From GWF2-38-10 sp964527595 (GTDB lineage: Bacteria > Babelota > Babeliae > Babelales > RVW-14): DNA of 64,000 nt. Both the position numbers and the translations under genes were made by a program. This document shows, piece after piece, positions 51,783-61,603 of the stretch (position 1 is its first letter; each line of letters begins with the position of its first letter). Below the pieces are notes generated by a model. The model had not been told where the DNA came from. It did no database searches and saw only the letters and a list, made by a program, of their open reading frames with translations. The stretch covers positions 186,001-250,000 of the forward strand of contig CAZGPI010000001.1 in NCBI GenBank assembly GCA_964527595.1, in the 5' to 3' direction.

Positions 51783-53852
51783 GTGAATAAAGCGGCAGAA
51801 AAAATAAAAATCCTTTTATCGATAATTATCGTTACAACAATCATTGGTTCTTATGCTTTTGGTGAAGTTACTGACGCTGTTTCTGACGATAATGTTACAC
51901 TCTCACTCTCCACAGAAGCCGTTAAACCAACATTTAATCCCCATAATGTAATAGAAATTTTTGAAACAGGCCTCACCGAAGCCGCCGGAAAGAATAACCA
52001 CTTTTTGCTATATCACCTTAACGCGGCTCTCGTACAACATTCTGCAGCAATTGTGGTTAGTGGCGCAGTAATAAATGAATGGTTCTACAATCTAGATCTT
52101 TTTGAAAACAAAGCAATGGCAAGCGAAGCTGCCTATAAATTGTTAGATACTGCAATAAATTTAGATGAGCTAGATGAAAAAAAAGCGGTTCTCGACCTTT
52201 ATGAACGAGCACTCAAAGAAGGGGATCAAATATTTGACCTTAAGATTAAACGGATAAACATTACCTATGATCCCTCCCTAAGTGAATCTGAAAAAAAGTT
52301 ACAACTAGCGCTTATAGATCAATCCTTTGAACAAGCCGAACGCGCACTTAAAGTTGTTGCCACAAAAAAAACTGAACTCAGCAACCAGAGCAATCACCTT
52401 GAGACCCAGTACTACCGCCTTAAATCTGAGAAGCCAGCTCGCGCCCTAGCACCTCTTATTTCATACTATTGCTATAAAAATAGAACGATACTCGAATCGT
52501 GGCAAATATTTTCCTACCCAGCCGCAGACGTCTATCTCTTTATACCAAAAAACATTGACCCTAGTATCTATTCAGCCTGTTTTAATATTAATGGCCTACA
52601 ACTACAAAGGGTCCCTGATGCCGCAACACTTCGTGATAAAGTTTCTGGCTGGGCCGTTCGCTTTGGGCTTCAAAAAATTACAGAGGCTTATCGTTTTTGG
52701 TATCGCAACTACTACCAGCTCAACTGGACACTAATAAAAGACATATACAAACAAGACGCCCCTGATTCAACATGGTTGTTTTTGCGCGCTGGTCACGGAA
52801 TGTATTCTTCTTCCATCGCCAGAACCAGTATCGATTCAATTGATCCAATGAACAAATACCTCATGCAGCAACATGGCGGCTTATCAATTGAAAACGTGCT
52901 TGCACGCGTTCAAGACTTAGGCGGGCGTTTAAAAACCTTTGCCGCCATCGATGTGACATGCTTTGGTGGAGGTTATCACGCAAGTATTATCGCTAAGCAA
53001 ATGAATAGACTCCTACCTGAGCAACGGTATATTTATGCGATTAATGCAATCGGCGACGTAATAACCTATGTGCCAGAATTAACTAATTTTGATGCATTTT
53101 TTACCGACATGCGATCACTCGAAAAAGAGCCTCAAGCATATCAAGAATTCATTTTGCCTATTACCTTGCTCAGCATCCGCAGTGTTTTACCTAATGAAAA
53201 TAACCCTGGCGGAATTGCGTCAACACCATTATTTTTGATGAAAAATTCGCACTCTTTTGATCCACTACTAAATTTCATGAAAACACTTTCAGACAAAATA
53301 AAGAGTGAAACATCAATATATTCTTTTCACCGTGGGATTCTTTTGCATACTAGGCATGTAATGGGACCCATAAGAATTATCGTAAAATCTTCTACTATAG
53401 GCGCAAAAGAAGAGAAGATCCCTCCACTCATCTCAATGATTCCAGGAGATGCTCTCCACATATTTGAAAATATCTCTACCGATACTCGCCTTGACAAGCT
53501 CATTAAGGAATTCTTTTTTGGCATATACGAAACATCCCATAAGCGCTATTTTATAAAAAACTTGTCGTGCCAAAATTACGCAAACTCGGGCATTATAAGT
53601 CCAACACCCGAACTTAATTTGCAGAAAATTGCTATACGCAAGGAACCAGTCACCACCCTTTGGGGTGCTGCTGTTAAGGATAGTCTTTATATACAAGGAG
53701 CTATTTTCTGTAATCACGGCGACCGTTATTATAAGGCAGCAATAAGCGAAACGCTTCTCAAAGAACATGTAAATATCGTATCAATTAGCAAATTCAAGGA
53801 AATCACCGAAGAAGAGTATTTAAAAACAACTTCACTTGGAGCCCATGTATAA
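51783..53852 (+). CDS. Exported protein with clan CD (caspase-like) cysteine peptidase signature
   Basis: 689 residues. The GTG start at 51783 follows GGGGGAT and opens a signal peptide (IKILLSIIIVTTIIGSYAFG). Residues 30-215 are helical. In the middle, WLFLRAGHG (His338) and TFAAIDVTCFGGG (Cys393) match the two blocks that define clan CD peptidases: a hydrophobic strand before His-Gly, and a second strand before the catalytic Cys. The 55-residue spacing is within the range for caspase-, gingipain- and clostripain-like folds. The C-terminal 280 residues are unassigned. A secreted cysteine protease or inactive relative acting on the host or on surface proteins is inferred. It has its own promoter and converges on the minus-strand operon 7 bases downstream. 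Confidence 0.7.
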   Translation: MNKAAEKIKILLSIIIVTTIIGSYAFGEVTDAVSDDNVTLSLSTEAVKPTFNPHNVIEIFETGLTEAAGKNNHFLLYHLNAALVQHSAAIVVSGAVINEWFYNLDLFENKAMASEAAYKLLDTAINLDELDEKKAVLDLYERALKEGDQIFDLKIKRINITYDPSLSESEKKLQLALIDQSFEQAERALKVVATKKTELSNQSNHLETQYYRLKSEKPARALAPLISYYCYKNRTILESWQIFSYPAADVYLFIPKNIDPSIYSACFNINGLQLQRVPDAATLRDKVSGWAVRFGLQKITEAYRFWYRNYYQLNWTLIKDIYKQDAPDSTWLFLRAGHGMYSSSIARTSIDSIDPMNKYLMQQHGGLSIENVLARVQDLGGRLKTFAAIDVTCFGGGYHASIIAKQMNRLLPEQRYIYAINAIGDVITYVPELTNFDAFFTDMRSLEKEPQAYQEFILPITLLSIRSVLPNENNPGGIASTPLFLMKNSHSFDPLLNFMKTLSDKIKSETSIYSFHRGILLHTRHVMGPIRIIVKSSTIGAKEEKIPPLISMIPGDALHIFENISTDTRLDKLIKEFFFGIYETSHKRYFIKNLSCQNYANSGIISPTPELNLQKIAIRKEPVTTLWGAAVKDSLYIQGAIFCNHGDRYYKAAISETLLKEHVNIVSISKFKEITEEEYLKTTSLGAHV

Positions 53853-53859
53853 TATTTGA

Positions 53860-56052
53860 TCACAGAGCTTCGGTTCCACCACCGGCAACAGCCAGCTTGT
53901 TAACAACCAAGCTCAATTCAGTCGCCATTAAAATGCGCTCATATGGTATCGGTGCCGGGGCCCCTTTAACTTGTGCCGATCTGAAAAATTCTGATATTAG
54001 CCGTTGATGACCTCGATCCTGAACATTTGTTTTACGGTTAAATGCCATCGGCAAACCATAGCCCTTAAGCTCAAGAAAATCTTCCATAACGATTGATTTG
54101 TCATCGACGAAAATCTCCATGCGTTCTTTGCCCATACCGCTATTCCCAATTGCCGTATAAACAAACGAACAACATGACCCGTCACTCATACTTACGGTGG
54201 CAACAAAATTGTCTCTTGGCGCAAGATCATCGTTACGAAGGTTCAATGTTTCGACAGAAACTGCTACCGGTTTTGCATCGGTCAAAAAACAAAAAAGATC
54301 AAAAATGTGGCACCCTTCACCAATAATACGTCCATTATTGAGCGGTGAATTAATCCAGTGATTTTTAGGTAAGAACCCAGCATTCATACGATAATGAATA
54401 ACCATTGGATTGTTGCGTTTTTTCACAACCTCTTTGACGGAAATCATAAAGGAAGAAAATGAACGATTAAAATCAACACAATAACAAACATCTTTAGCAT
54501 GCCGGTTTAAAAATTGCCTAAGGGCTGCTAGTTGTTCAAAATTAACAGCCGCCGGCTTTTCTACAAAAACCGCTTTTCCAGCGCGCATGAATTGTATTGC
54601 TTGTTCAGCATGCAAATGATGTGGGGTAGCAATGACCACGGCGTCAATATCATCATCTCCCAAGAATTTTTTATAGTCGTTACTTACACGCAGAGCGCCA
54701 TATTGCCGCGCAACATTCATAGAATTGGCAACATCAAGATCAACAATTGCATGTATTTTTGTGGCCGAAATTTTTGTAATAATTGGCAAGAGTTTGACTT
54801 TGGCAAAGCCACCGGCGCCAATTATGGCAAGTTTTAAATTACCAACTGTAGACTCATATGGTTTAAGCCGATGCATATCAAGAACAACAGAATCTTGGTT
54901 GAAAAAATTTGTAAGATCTTTGGTATCATTATTTTTCTCTGGATTATATGCAAGCACCAAACCAAGAGACTGCCCTTTTTGAAGCGCTTGATAAGCCAGT
55001 TCAATATCGACAAGATCATATTCGTGAGTAATTAGCGCATCAATATCAATAGATTTATTTTGAACTAAGTTGGCGAAAAGTTCCATATTGCGATTTTCGG
55101 TCCACCGAACATATGCATAAGGATAATCACGCCCTTGTTGTTCATATTCTTCATCATAACGGCCTGGACCATAAGAACAGGAAATTAGAAAATCAATTTC
55201 TTTTGAATATAATGGATCGCGGTCAAAATCAATTTTAACATCACCAACCAACACAACCCGCCCTTTGCGCCGAGTTATTTGCATTGCCTGTTGCAAAATT
55301 GAACCATTGGCTGAGGCGGCTGTAATAATGGTAGCATCAACACCGTAGTGTCCTGTTGCAAAATCAATCTCACTAGGAATTTGGGCAGATGACGCATTAA
55401 AAACATGGGTTGCGCCAAATTTTTTGGCCAAATTAAGCCGATGTTCTTGAATATCAACACCAATGACCTGGCAACCGGCAAGCTTGGCGAGCTGAACGGT
55501 TAGCTGCCCAATAAGACCAAGCCCTATAACACAAACCTTTTCACCTAATTGCAACGATGCCCGTCTAACACCCTGTAATGCAATTGCACCAATAGTCGTT
55601 AAGCTTGCTTGCTTAAGGTATAAAGGGTCTGAAATTTTAACAGCTAAATTTTGAGGGACCACGACAATATCTGCATGATTTGCTATTCCAGAGCCAGCAC
55701 AAGCAACATGGTCACCAACTCTAAATCGTTGAATGTTTTTCCCAATTGCTATAACCTGCCCTGAGCATGAATAGCCCAATGGCATAACCTGATGGGCCTT
55801 TTCTTTGATAAGCGCCAACGTAACTTCAACGCCATGTTCCTTAACGGTCCCAATAATTTTATTTGTGTTCATTGAAATATTTGAGGTAAATTTTTCAATA
55901 AGCGATTGCCCAGAATTGGCTAACGTCGCCCCCTCCGTTCCACTGCTCACAAAAGAATAATGAACCTGCACTAAAATACTATTATCGCCACAGAAAGGAA
56001 CATCAACGGCTCGAAGATGTACCGCCCCTTTTTGCAAAAAAACTTGCCGCAT
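53860..56052 (-). CDS. Fusion oxidoreductase: zinc-type alcohol dehydrogenase plus Gfo/Idh/MocA
   Basis: About 730 residues. The N-terminal half is a medium-chain dehydrogenase (VFLQKGAVHLRAVDVPF, CVIGLGLIGQLTVQLAKLAG, FDRDPLYSKEIDFLISCSYG); the C-terminal half is a Gfo/Idh/MocA dehydrogenase with LAIIGAGGFAKVKLLP and the catalytic EKP motif in AVFVEKPAAVNF. Such bi-domain enzymes occur in polysaccharide clusters and probably oxidise and re-reduce a sugar nucleotide. The ATG at 56052 is preferred to the adjacent GTG at 56055. It is downstream of wecC by 16 bases in the wecB-wecC operon. The substrate is not determinable here. Confidence 0.85.
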   Translation of the reverse strand: MRQVFLQKGAVHLRAVDVPFCGDNSILVQVHYSFVSSGTEGATLANSGQSLIEKFTSNISMNTNKIIGTVKEHGVEVTLALIKEKAHQVMPLGYSCSGQVIAIGKNIQRFRVGDHVACAGSGIANHADIVVVPQNLAVKISDPLYLKQASLTTIGAIALQGVRRASLQLGEKVCVIGLGLIGQLTVQLAKLAGCQVIGVDIQEHRLNLAKKFGATHVFNASSAQIPSEIDFATGHYGVDATIITAASANGSILQQAMQITRRKGRVVLVGDVKIDFDRDPLYSKEIDFLISCSYGPGRYDEEYEQQGRDYPYAYVRWTENRNMELFANLVQNKSIDIDALITHEYDLVDIELAYQALQKGQSLGLVLAYNPEKNNDTKDLTNFFNQDSVVLDMHRLKPYESTVGNLKLAIIGAGGFAKVKLLPIITKISATKIHAIVDLDVANSMNVARQYGALRVSNDYKKFLGDDDIDAVVIATPHHLHAEQAIQFMRAGKAVFVEKPAAVNFEQLAALRQFLNRHAKDVCYCVDFNRSFSSFMISVKEVVKKRNNPMVIHYRMNAGFLPKNHWINSPLNNGRIIGEGCHIFDLFCFLTDAKPVAVSVETLNLRNDDLAPRDNFVATVSMSDGSCCSFVYTAIGNSGMGKERMEIFVDDKSIVMEDFLELKGYGLPMAFNRKTNVQDRGHQRLISEFFRSAQVKGAPAPIPYERILMATELSLVVNKLAVAGGGTEAL

Positions 56053-56068
56053 CACGTACCTGCATTCA

Positions 56069-57376
56069 TCAAAAAACTACATTTTCAACATTACGACTAA
56101 ACTTCTTTGACCCATTTAGTAAGGCCTTTGATTGCCGAGCGTAAACATCATGAAGCAACCCACAAGGATCAAGCAATACCTTATTTTCAAACACTTCTTC
56201 TCGAATAAAATAAAACTCTTTGTGCTTAACCAAAATCACCACAATATCTGCAAGCTTGATACTTTTCCACAGGTCGTGAATAAATTCAAAGCCCAGACGT
56301 TGCGATGTATCTTTACTTACATTGTGATCATAAGCATGAAAATCAAAATCTTTACTGAACCCATTCAAACACAATGCTATTTTAAGCGCCGGCGACTCGC
56401 GAATATCGTCAACATCAGCCTTAAAGGTAAGCCCCAAAGCCAGGACATTTGGACGAATAATTCCAAGATCTTTAAGTTCCTCAACTTTTTCTAATACTTT
56501 TTCAATAACCTGTTGCGGTTTGTTTTCGTTAACTACACGCGCCGCTTGCAACAATCGAGAATCTTCTGGAAATTGTTCTGTAAGAAAATAAGGATCAACA
56601 GCAATACAATGTCCACCAACGCCACACCCTGGGGACAAGATCTTTACACGAGGATGACGATTGGCAAGTTCTATAACTTGAAATGGATCTATGCCAGCAG
56701 CAACGCTCATCGCAGCAACTTGGTTAGCAAAAGCAATTTGAACATCTCTACTGCTATTTTCAATTAATTTGACCATTTCGGCCGTTTTATCATCAGTAAT
56801 ATGTAAAAACCCCTTAACAAATTTGCCATAAAAAAGCCGCGCCAGCTCACATGATTTTTGACATGTCCCACCAAGTACGCGATCATTATCAACAAGTTCT
56901 TTGAATATTTGCCCTGGCAAAACACGCTCAGGACAATAGGCAACAAAAAAATCAACCCCAACGCGAAGACCTGATATCTCTTCTATTTTAGCAGCAACTC
57001 GCTCTGTTGTTCCAACAGGAACGGTCGATTCTAAAACAACCAAATTGCCACGCATAATCCGCTGAGCAACCACCGCACTTGCATTAAAGACAAAACTTAA
57101 ATCTGCTGTCTTGTCGGCGTTGAATGGTGTTGGAACAGCGATAACAAAGCAGTCGGCATATTGCAAATCTTTGTATGCCTTAAAGGTCGCCTTGCTTAAA
57201 ACATTCCACAATCTATCAGAAATTTCTGGTTCAAAAATAGTAGAATCGCCAGTATTAATTTTATCAATTTTGTCTTGATTGGCATCAAAGCCAAAAACTT
57301 CATAACCGGCCTGCGCCGCAACAATGGCCGTTGGAAGACCGATATATCCTAACCCAACAACAGATATTCTCTTCAT
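56069..57376 (-). CDS. wecC: UDP-N-acetyl-D-mannosamine dehydrogenase (WecC-like)
   Basis: 435 residues. Rossmann start ISVVGLGYIGLPTAIVAAQA, catalytic Cys in GCGVGGHCIAVDPYF, and GLTFKADVDDIRESPALKI in the C-terminal domain place it in the UDP-sugar dehydrogenase family. It would oxidise UDP-ManNAc to UDP-ManNAcA with NAD. The ATG at 57376 has GGAGG 4 bases upstream and shares one base with the wecB stop (TGATG). Pairing with wecB favours ManNAc over glucose as substrate. Confidence 0.9.
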   Translation of the reverse strand: MKRISVVGLGYIGLPTAIVAAQAGYEVFGFDANQDKIDKINTGDSTIFEPEISDRLWNVLSKATFKAYKDLQYADCFVIAVPTPFNADKTADLSFVFNASAVVAQRIMRGNLVVLESTVPVGTTERVAAKIEEISGLRVGVDFFVAYCPERVLPGQIFKELVDNDRVLGGTCQKSCELARLFYGKFVKGFLHITDDKTAEMVKLIENSSRDVQIAFANQVAAMSVAAGIDPFQVIELANRHPRVKILSPGCGVGGHCIAVDPYFLTEQFPEDSRLLQAARVVNENKPQQVIEKVLEKVEELKDLGIIRPNVLALGLTFKADVDDIRESPALKIALCLNGFSKDFDFHAYDHNVSKDTSQRLGFEFIHDLWKSIKLADIVVILVKHKEFYFIREEVFENKVLLDPCGLLHDVYARQSKALLNGSKKFSRNVENVVF

Positions 57377-58515
57377 CAAACCTCCCCATATTTTTTTGTC
57401 AAAATCGTAATAATACGCTGGACAGCTTTCCCATCACCAAACACATTACTACCCATTTTTTTTAAATCTATTCCATGGTAACAATCTTGCAAACCCTGCA
57501 TGATTAAATTTTCATGCGTTCCAACAAGTTGCCCAAACCCTTCCCAAAAACACTCAACGCGTTCTGAAACATCGCGCAATACTAAAACATATTTTCCAAG
57601 ACTAACCGCTTCTTCTTGAATGCCACCCGAATCGGTAACCACCCAGTCTGCTGACATTAATAAATAAACAAGATCAACGTAAGCAAGCGGTAAACTAATA
57701 TGTATATTTTCTAATTCTCTTATCCCTGATTCATCAATGGCCTTTAGCACATGAGGATTTGGATGAGATGGATAAACGACAAAAACATCTTGGTGTTCTT
57801 GCATAAATTGCTGTACCGTTTTAAAAACCCGAAGCAACCCACCATCAAAAGATTCTCTTCGATGTGCTGTTAACAACATTATTTTTTTTCCGGCTAATCG
57901 TTCTTTTTCAACAAGTGTTTTTAGCGCCGGACTCACTAATAAATCGCCGCTTTCTATTTTTTCCTTAATCTGCATTAATGCATCAACAACCGTATTTCCG
58001 GTGCAAAAAACTGCATCGCGCGATATGCCTTCATTCAGTAACTGAGCAACATTTAATGCCGTTGGCGCAAAATGATAATCGGCCAATTGCGTAATAAATT
58101 TCCGATTAATTTCTTCTGGGTATGGCGCAAATTTATCACCTGACCTCAAGCCTGCTTCAACGTGAGCTATTGGTATTTTGCAATAAAATGCCGCTAGTGC
58201 AGCCGCAAATGCCGTTGTTGTATCGCCCTGAACAATAACCAAATCTGGTTTTAAATCGGTATACACAGTCTTCATTTTTTCAAGAACAGCTTGCGTCACA
58301 TGAAATAAATCTTGGTTGGCTTGCATGATATTGAGGCTGATGTCGGGAGTGATGCCAAAAATGGCACATGCTTGAGTTAGAAGGTCGGTATGTTGATTTG
58401 TCGCACAAAGAATAGCATCGAAAGAAGTCTTTTTAAGTGCACAATACAAAGGGATAAGCTTGATAGCCTCAGGTCGAGTCCCCATAATGAGTAAAACCCG
58501 CTTCTTCATCCCCAT
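57376..58515 (-). CDS. wecB: UDP-N-acetylglucosamine 2-epimerase
   Basis: 379 residues. VLLIMGTRPEAIKLIPLYCA at the start, HVEAGLRSGDKFAPYPEE, LTAHRRESF and VTDSGGIQEEAVSLGK are diagnostic of the non-hydrolysing 2-epimerase. It makes UDP-ManNAc for wecC. AAGGA precedes the ATG at 58515; an ATG at 58509 is also possible. First gene of the three-gene polysaccharide operon. Confidence 0.95.
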   Translation of the reverse strand: MGMKKRVLLIMGTRPEAIKLIPLYCALKKTSFDAILCATNQHTDLLTQACAIFGITPDISLNIMQANQDLFHVTQAVLEKMKTVYTDLKPDLVIVQGDTTTAFAAALAAFYCKIPIAHVEAGLRSGDKFAPYPEEINRKFITQLADYHFAPTALNVAQLLNEGISRDAVFCTGNTVVDALMQIKEKIESGDLLVSPALKTLVEKERLAGKKIMLLTAHRRESFDGGLLRVFKTVQQFMQEHQDVFVVYPSHPNPHVLKAIDESGIRELENIHISLPLAYVDLVYLLMSADWVVTDSGGIQEEAVSLGKYVLVLRDVSERVECFWEGFGQLVGTHENLIMQGLQDCYHGIDLKKMGSNVFGDGKAVQRIITILTKKYGEV

Positions 58516-58631
58516 GCATCCTTTCCTTCTCCTTAAAAAAACATATAGTGATTATTGAAAGATACCAAAGAGGCGCAAGAATGCAAGTCCCATTGTTTTT
58601 TGTACAAAATCATCAAAATGTCTAAACGTAA

Positions 58632-58665
58632 AAAGAGCCCCGCACATTTTTCATGCACGGAGCTC
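58632..58665. terminator. Imperfect terminator hairpin
   Basis: AAAGAGC / GCTCTTT outer stem (7 bp) with an imperfect inner stem around CCG / CGG and CA / TG, flanked by A and T runs. It lies just downstream of the gene ending at 58686 (minus strand). Confidence 0.6.
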
Positions 58666-58685
58666 TTTAAAAATCTAATTTAAAT

Positions 58686-59816
58686 TTAGATGCCAACCAT
58701 AATTGGGGCATTGTTATTGCGCGCCATATCAAGAGCTTGCTGTTTTAGTCTTCTGTCTTTTTCTTTTTCTGCTTCTGCGGACCATCGGTCTTTATGTCGC
58801 TCATAACTTTCATGCGCACGTTCAGCCGCCCTTAAAGCAGCTTCATGTGCTCGCTCAGAAGCCTTTAGCGCCGCTTCATGTGCTCGCTGCCGCTCAGCTT
58901 CTTGATGATTTTCATAAAGATTAACCTGAAAAAGGTAATCTTTGTAATTAGTAACAAGACTCATTTGTTTCTCTAGGAAGGATTTTAGCGAAAAAGCTAT
59001 TGATGCCAATTGGTTACGCACTGCCGCAATAGCGGATGAATCGTCATTAACGATACTCGTGTACTTCAAAGCATTTTCAACGTCCTGATCTAATTTTTTT
59101 ATATAATTAATAGATAAGACCAACGGCCAATTTGTGCCAAAGCGAATATTAGTATAATTTGCGAACTCATCATTAGTTGTAGATATACACCTTTTCACAA
59201 AGGGATCGTTCTCAACTGCATGAATAATCCTAAATCCCTCAGCAAGGTCAACGATACTCTTGCTACTTGCTAAAACGCATTTCAATTCGGCAATCTTTCG
59301 CATAACATCCCTGCAATCGGCGACCTGATCAATACTAGAATCTTCACAAGAACTCTCAATTAGTGAGCAAGCCAAATTCAAATCCGCTCTTAATTGATAG
59401 ATTTCACCGCGCAAAGAAGACAAAACAGCAGATTTTATAAATCGACTATTTACAAAATCTGCTAACGCTTCATCTGCGGCTAATGGTCGACTTACCAGCG
59501 AATTACGTTCAATATTGTAAATAATGTTATGCGCTTTCCTTATTTTAGCCGTCGGCGTTAAATCAGAAAACCAAGTATCGAATAGCCACCACGAAAGACC
59601 AGCAACACCCAAAGCAGCAACAGCTGTGGGAATATTGCTTTCATGAGGCAGAAAAGATTGATTTTTAACAAAAGCTCCTGCAAGGGCCCCACACACAACG
59701 CCACCGCAAATAGCACCGATTTTGGCCGATTTTTCACCTAAAGCGCTAGCCGAATCCCCAGCTATACAGACGGATAGAACAGTTATAGCAATTGTTTTCT
59801 TAATAAAATTATTCAT
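58686..59816 (-). CDS. Exported protein with hendecad-repeat tail (paralog pair, copy 2)
   Basis: 376 residues. Signal peptide (KKTIAITVLSVCIAGDSASA), then a Gly-rich hydrophobic pair (GAICGGVVCGALAGAF and AALGVAGLSWWLFDTWFSDL) and the block LTPTAKIRKAHNIIYNIE, shared with the gene upstream. The middle contains FGTNWPLVLSINYIKKLDQD, matching FGPNWPLVLARKHVVFLADQ in the paralog. The tail has an 11-residue repeat, RAHEAALKASE, RAHEAALRAAE, RAHESYERHKD (33-nt DNA period at 58809, 58842, 58875), a likely coiled coil. CGGAGAA precedes the ATG. No known domain. Confidence 0.75.
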   Translation of the reverse strand: MNNFIKKTIAITVLSVCIAGDSASALGEKSAKIGAICGGVVCGALAGAFVKNQSFLPHESNIPTAVAALGVAGLSWWLFDTWFSDLTPTAKIRKAHNIIYNIERNSLVSRPLAADEALADFVNSRFIKSAVLSSLRGEIYQLRADLNLACSLIESSCEDSSIDQVADCRDVMRKIAELKCVLASSKSIVDLAEGFRIIHAVENDPFVKRCISTTNDEFANYTNIRFGTNWPLVLSINYIKKLDQDVENALKYTSIVNDDSSAIAAVRNQLASIAFSLKSFLEKQMSLVTNYKDYLFQVNLYENHQEAERQRAHEAALKASERAHEAALRAAERAHESYERHKDRWSAEAEKEKDRRLKQQALDMARNNNAPIMVGI

Positions 59817-59848
59817 AAAAATTCTCCGTAAAAATCTGTGTTATTTCT

Positions 59849-60613
59849 TTAATGATTATTTCGGCGCTCTAACTGCTGAACCTTCTTCTCCAAAGATTTA
59901 ATCCGTGCCTTGCTTGCATGAAGGCCTAATTCATTCATCAGCCGATTTAACTCAAGGTCGCGCTTTCGTTGTTCATCCGCACGCCTTAGTCGTTCCTTTA
60001 GATCTTGGCGATAAAGCATATCTTGACTGTAATAGTCTTGGTGTTCGAATATAATCTTTCGCCTCGCCTCTAAAATTGGCGCCAATGATTGCGCTCTTAC
60101 TTCCAATCGCCTGCATGTAGCCGCAATTTCCGATGCCTCATCATTACCAATATCCGGATAAACAAGGTAAGCCAACGCCAATCTAAGCTGGTCAGCTAAA
60201 AACACAACATGCTTACGAGCCAAAACCAACGGCCAGTTCGGTCCAAATTGACCAATTACATAACTAAGCAAATCATCATTGGTTGCAAATTCATGAGTTA
60301 TAAAAGAATCGGCTTCAATCGTATTTATGATCTTGCTCGCAGCTTTTATTCTGCCACTAGGAGTTAATTCAGATAAGGCGCTAGCGACTATCCACCACGC
60401 TAGACCGCCGACACCCAACCCTACAAGAGTTCCAGCAACGTTATTTTCATCCGTATTAACATAAGTTAAAGCACCGGCAAGAGTCCCAAGCGCGGCACCA
60501 CCACCCATAGACCAAAGAGCCGCCGCCTTGTCACTTATTGCATTAACCGAAGTCTCGGTAATGCAAGCAGATAGAATTACTGCAATAATTATTTTCTTCG
60601 TGAAATTATTCAT
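59849..60613 (-). CDS. Exported protein with coiled-coil tail (paralog pair, copy 1)
   Basis: About 254 residues from the ATG at 60613, chosen for GGGGGATTTCT upstream and the signal peptide (KKIIIAVILSACITETSVNA); the frame is open 102 bases further. It shares with the next gene the Gly-rich helices (GGGAALGTLAGAL, GLGVGGLAWWIVASALSEL), LTPSGRIKAASKIINTIE and the FGPNWPLVLARKH block. It lacks an insertion of about 85 residues found there and has a different charged tail (RLRRADEQRKRDLELNRL). Both proteins are likely membrane-associated in the periplasm. Confidence 0.75.
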   Translation of the reverse strand: MNNFTKKIIIAVILSACITETSVNAISDKAAALWSMGGGAALGTLAGALTYVNTDENNVAGTLVGLGVGGLAWWIVASALSELTPSGRIKAASKIINTIEADSFITHEFATNDDLLSYVIGQFGPNWPLVLARKHVVFLADQLRLALAYLVYPDIGNDEASEIAATCRRLEVRAQSLAPILEARRKIIFEHQDYYSQDMLYRQDLKERLRRADEQRKRDLELNRLMNELGLHASKARIKSLEKKVQQLERRNNH

Positions 60614-60711
60614 AGAAATCCCCCATAAAAACAGCATAAAGCTTTTTCGATACTCGCTTAATATAGGGGTCTCGACGTGTTTGTCAATTGATTTTACCGT
60701 ACAAACAAAAC

Positions 60712-61554
60712 TCACAAATAGACAATAGAGGCCTTAGCGAAAAGCTCTTTTTCAACCGTCTTAAGATAGTTTTCTTTTTTATCCTTATAGAGCTTCTTTT
60801 CAATATCTATATAGCATTCTTTTAGTGTTTTTTGTCGGGGCAATCTTACATCAACAACCTTAACAACCTGGTAACCATCATCAACCTTTACTGGCTGAGA
60901 TATTTCATCCTTCTTCATGGAAGGTACAAAGGAGAATTGTTTATCAAGATCGGCCTTATCAACCCAACCCAGGGCTTCCCAATCAGAATCGGCTAGTTGT
61001 TCTTGAGCATCCTTCAAGTAGGCTATCTTGAGGTTATAACCTTCTTTGATATAGACTGGATGTTTTTTATAGTATTCTTCAACTGCCTGAGACGTCACCA
61101 CAAGCTTTTCACTTACCTCAGCGCGTTTGACGTTTTCAACGGCAATCAGACGCCCTAATTGTTCCTTATACAATTTCAGAGTAAACCCGCTCTGTTTAAG
61201 TTGTTTTTCAAATTCGTCACTAGACAACTCTGCCATATCGTTTTGCATTTTAAAGGCAACAATCTGGCGCTCAACATCCAAATCAGACGGTTGCAAATGC
61301 TGCTCAACCGCGCGCTGCACAAATAATTCTTCAAGTATGGCTTCATCCAAAGAATAAAAACCACCCTCTTTTGATATTCTTGGCAACTCAATATCTGAAC
61401 GAAGAATATTTACACCATTTACACGTGCAAGAATTTTATCTATAGAAAAAAGCGCTTTTTTTGATTGTGCCTTAACCGGCTGCTCACTAGCAGCAAATCC
61501 AAGTCCTGATAAAACTAGACCACTAACACAAAAAGCTAGAAGCTTTATATTCAT
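60712..61554 (-). CDS. SurA-like periplasmic chaperone
   Basis: 280 residues. Signal peptide LLAFCVSGLVLSGLGFAAS, then the SurA N-terminal domain pattern (IDKILARVNGVNILRSDIEL, DEAILEELFVQRAVEQHLQP, EFEKQLKQSGFTLKLYKEQL). The C-terminal part resembles a parvulin module (LKIAYLKDAQEQLADSDWEA, LGWVDKADLDKQFS, VDDGYQVVKVVDVRLPRQKT). It would escort outer-membrane proteins to BamA. GAGGA precedes the ATG. A terminator hairpin separates it from the lipoprotein foldase upstream. Confidence 0.82.
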   Translation of the reverse strand: MNIKLLAFCVSGLVLSGLGFAASEQPVKAQSKKALFSIDKILARVNGVNILRSDIELPRISKEGGFYSLDEAILEELFVQRAVEQHLQPSDLDVERQIVAFKMQNDMAELSSDEFEKQLKQSGFTLKLYKEQLGRLIAVENVKRAEVSEKLVVTSQAVEEYYKKHPVYIKEGYNLKIAYLKDAQEQLADSDWEALGWVDKADLDKQFSFVPSMKKDEISQPVKVDDGYQVVKVVDVRLPRQKTLKECYIDIEKKLYKDKKENYLKTVEKELFAKASIVYL

Positions 61555-61603
61555 TGCGTATCCTCTTATTGATTAATCGTTACTTAAAATAAGCCCCTAA
61601 AAT

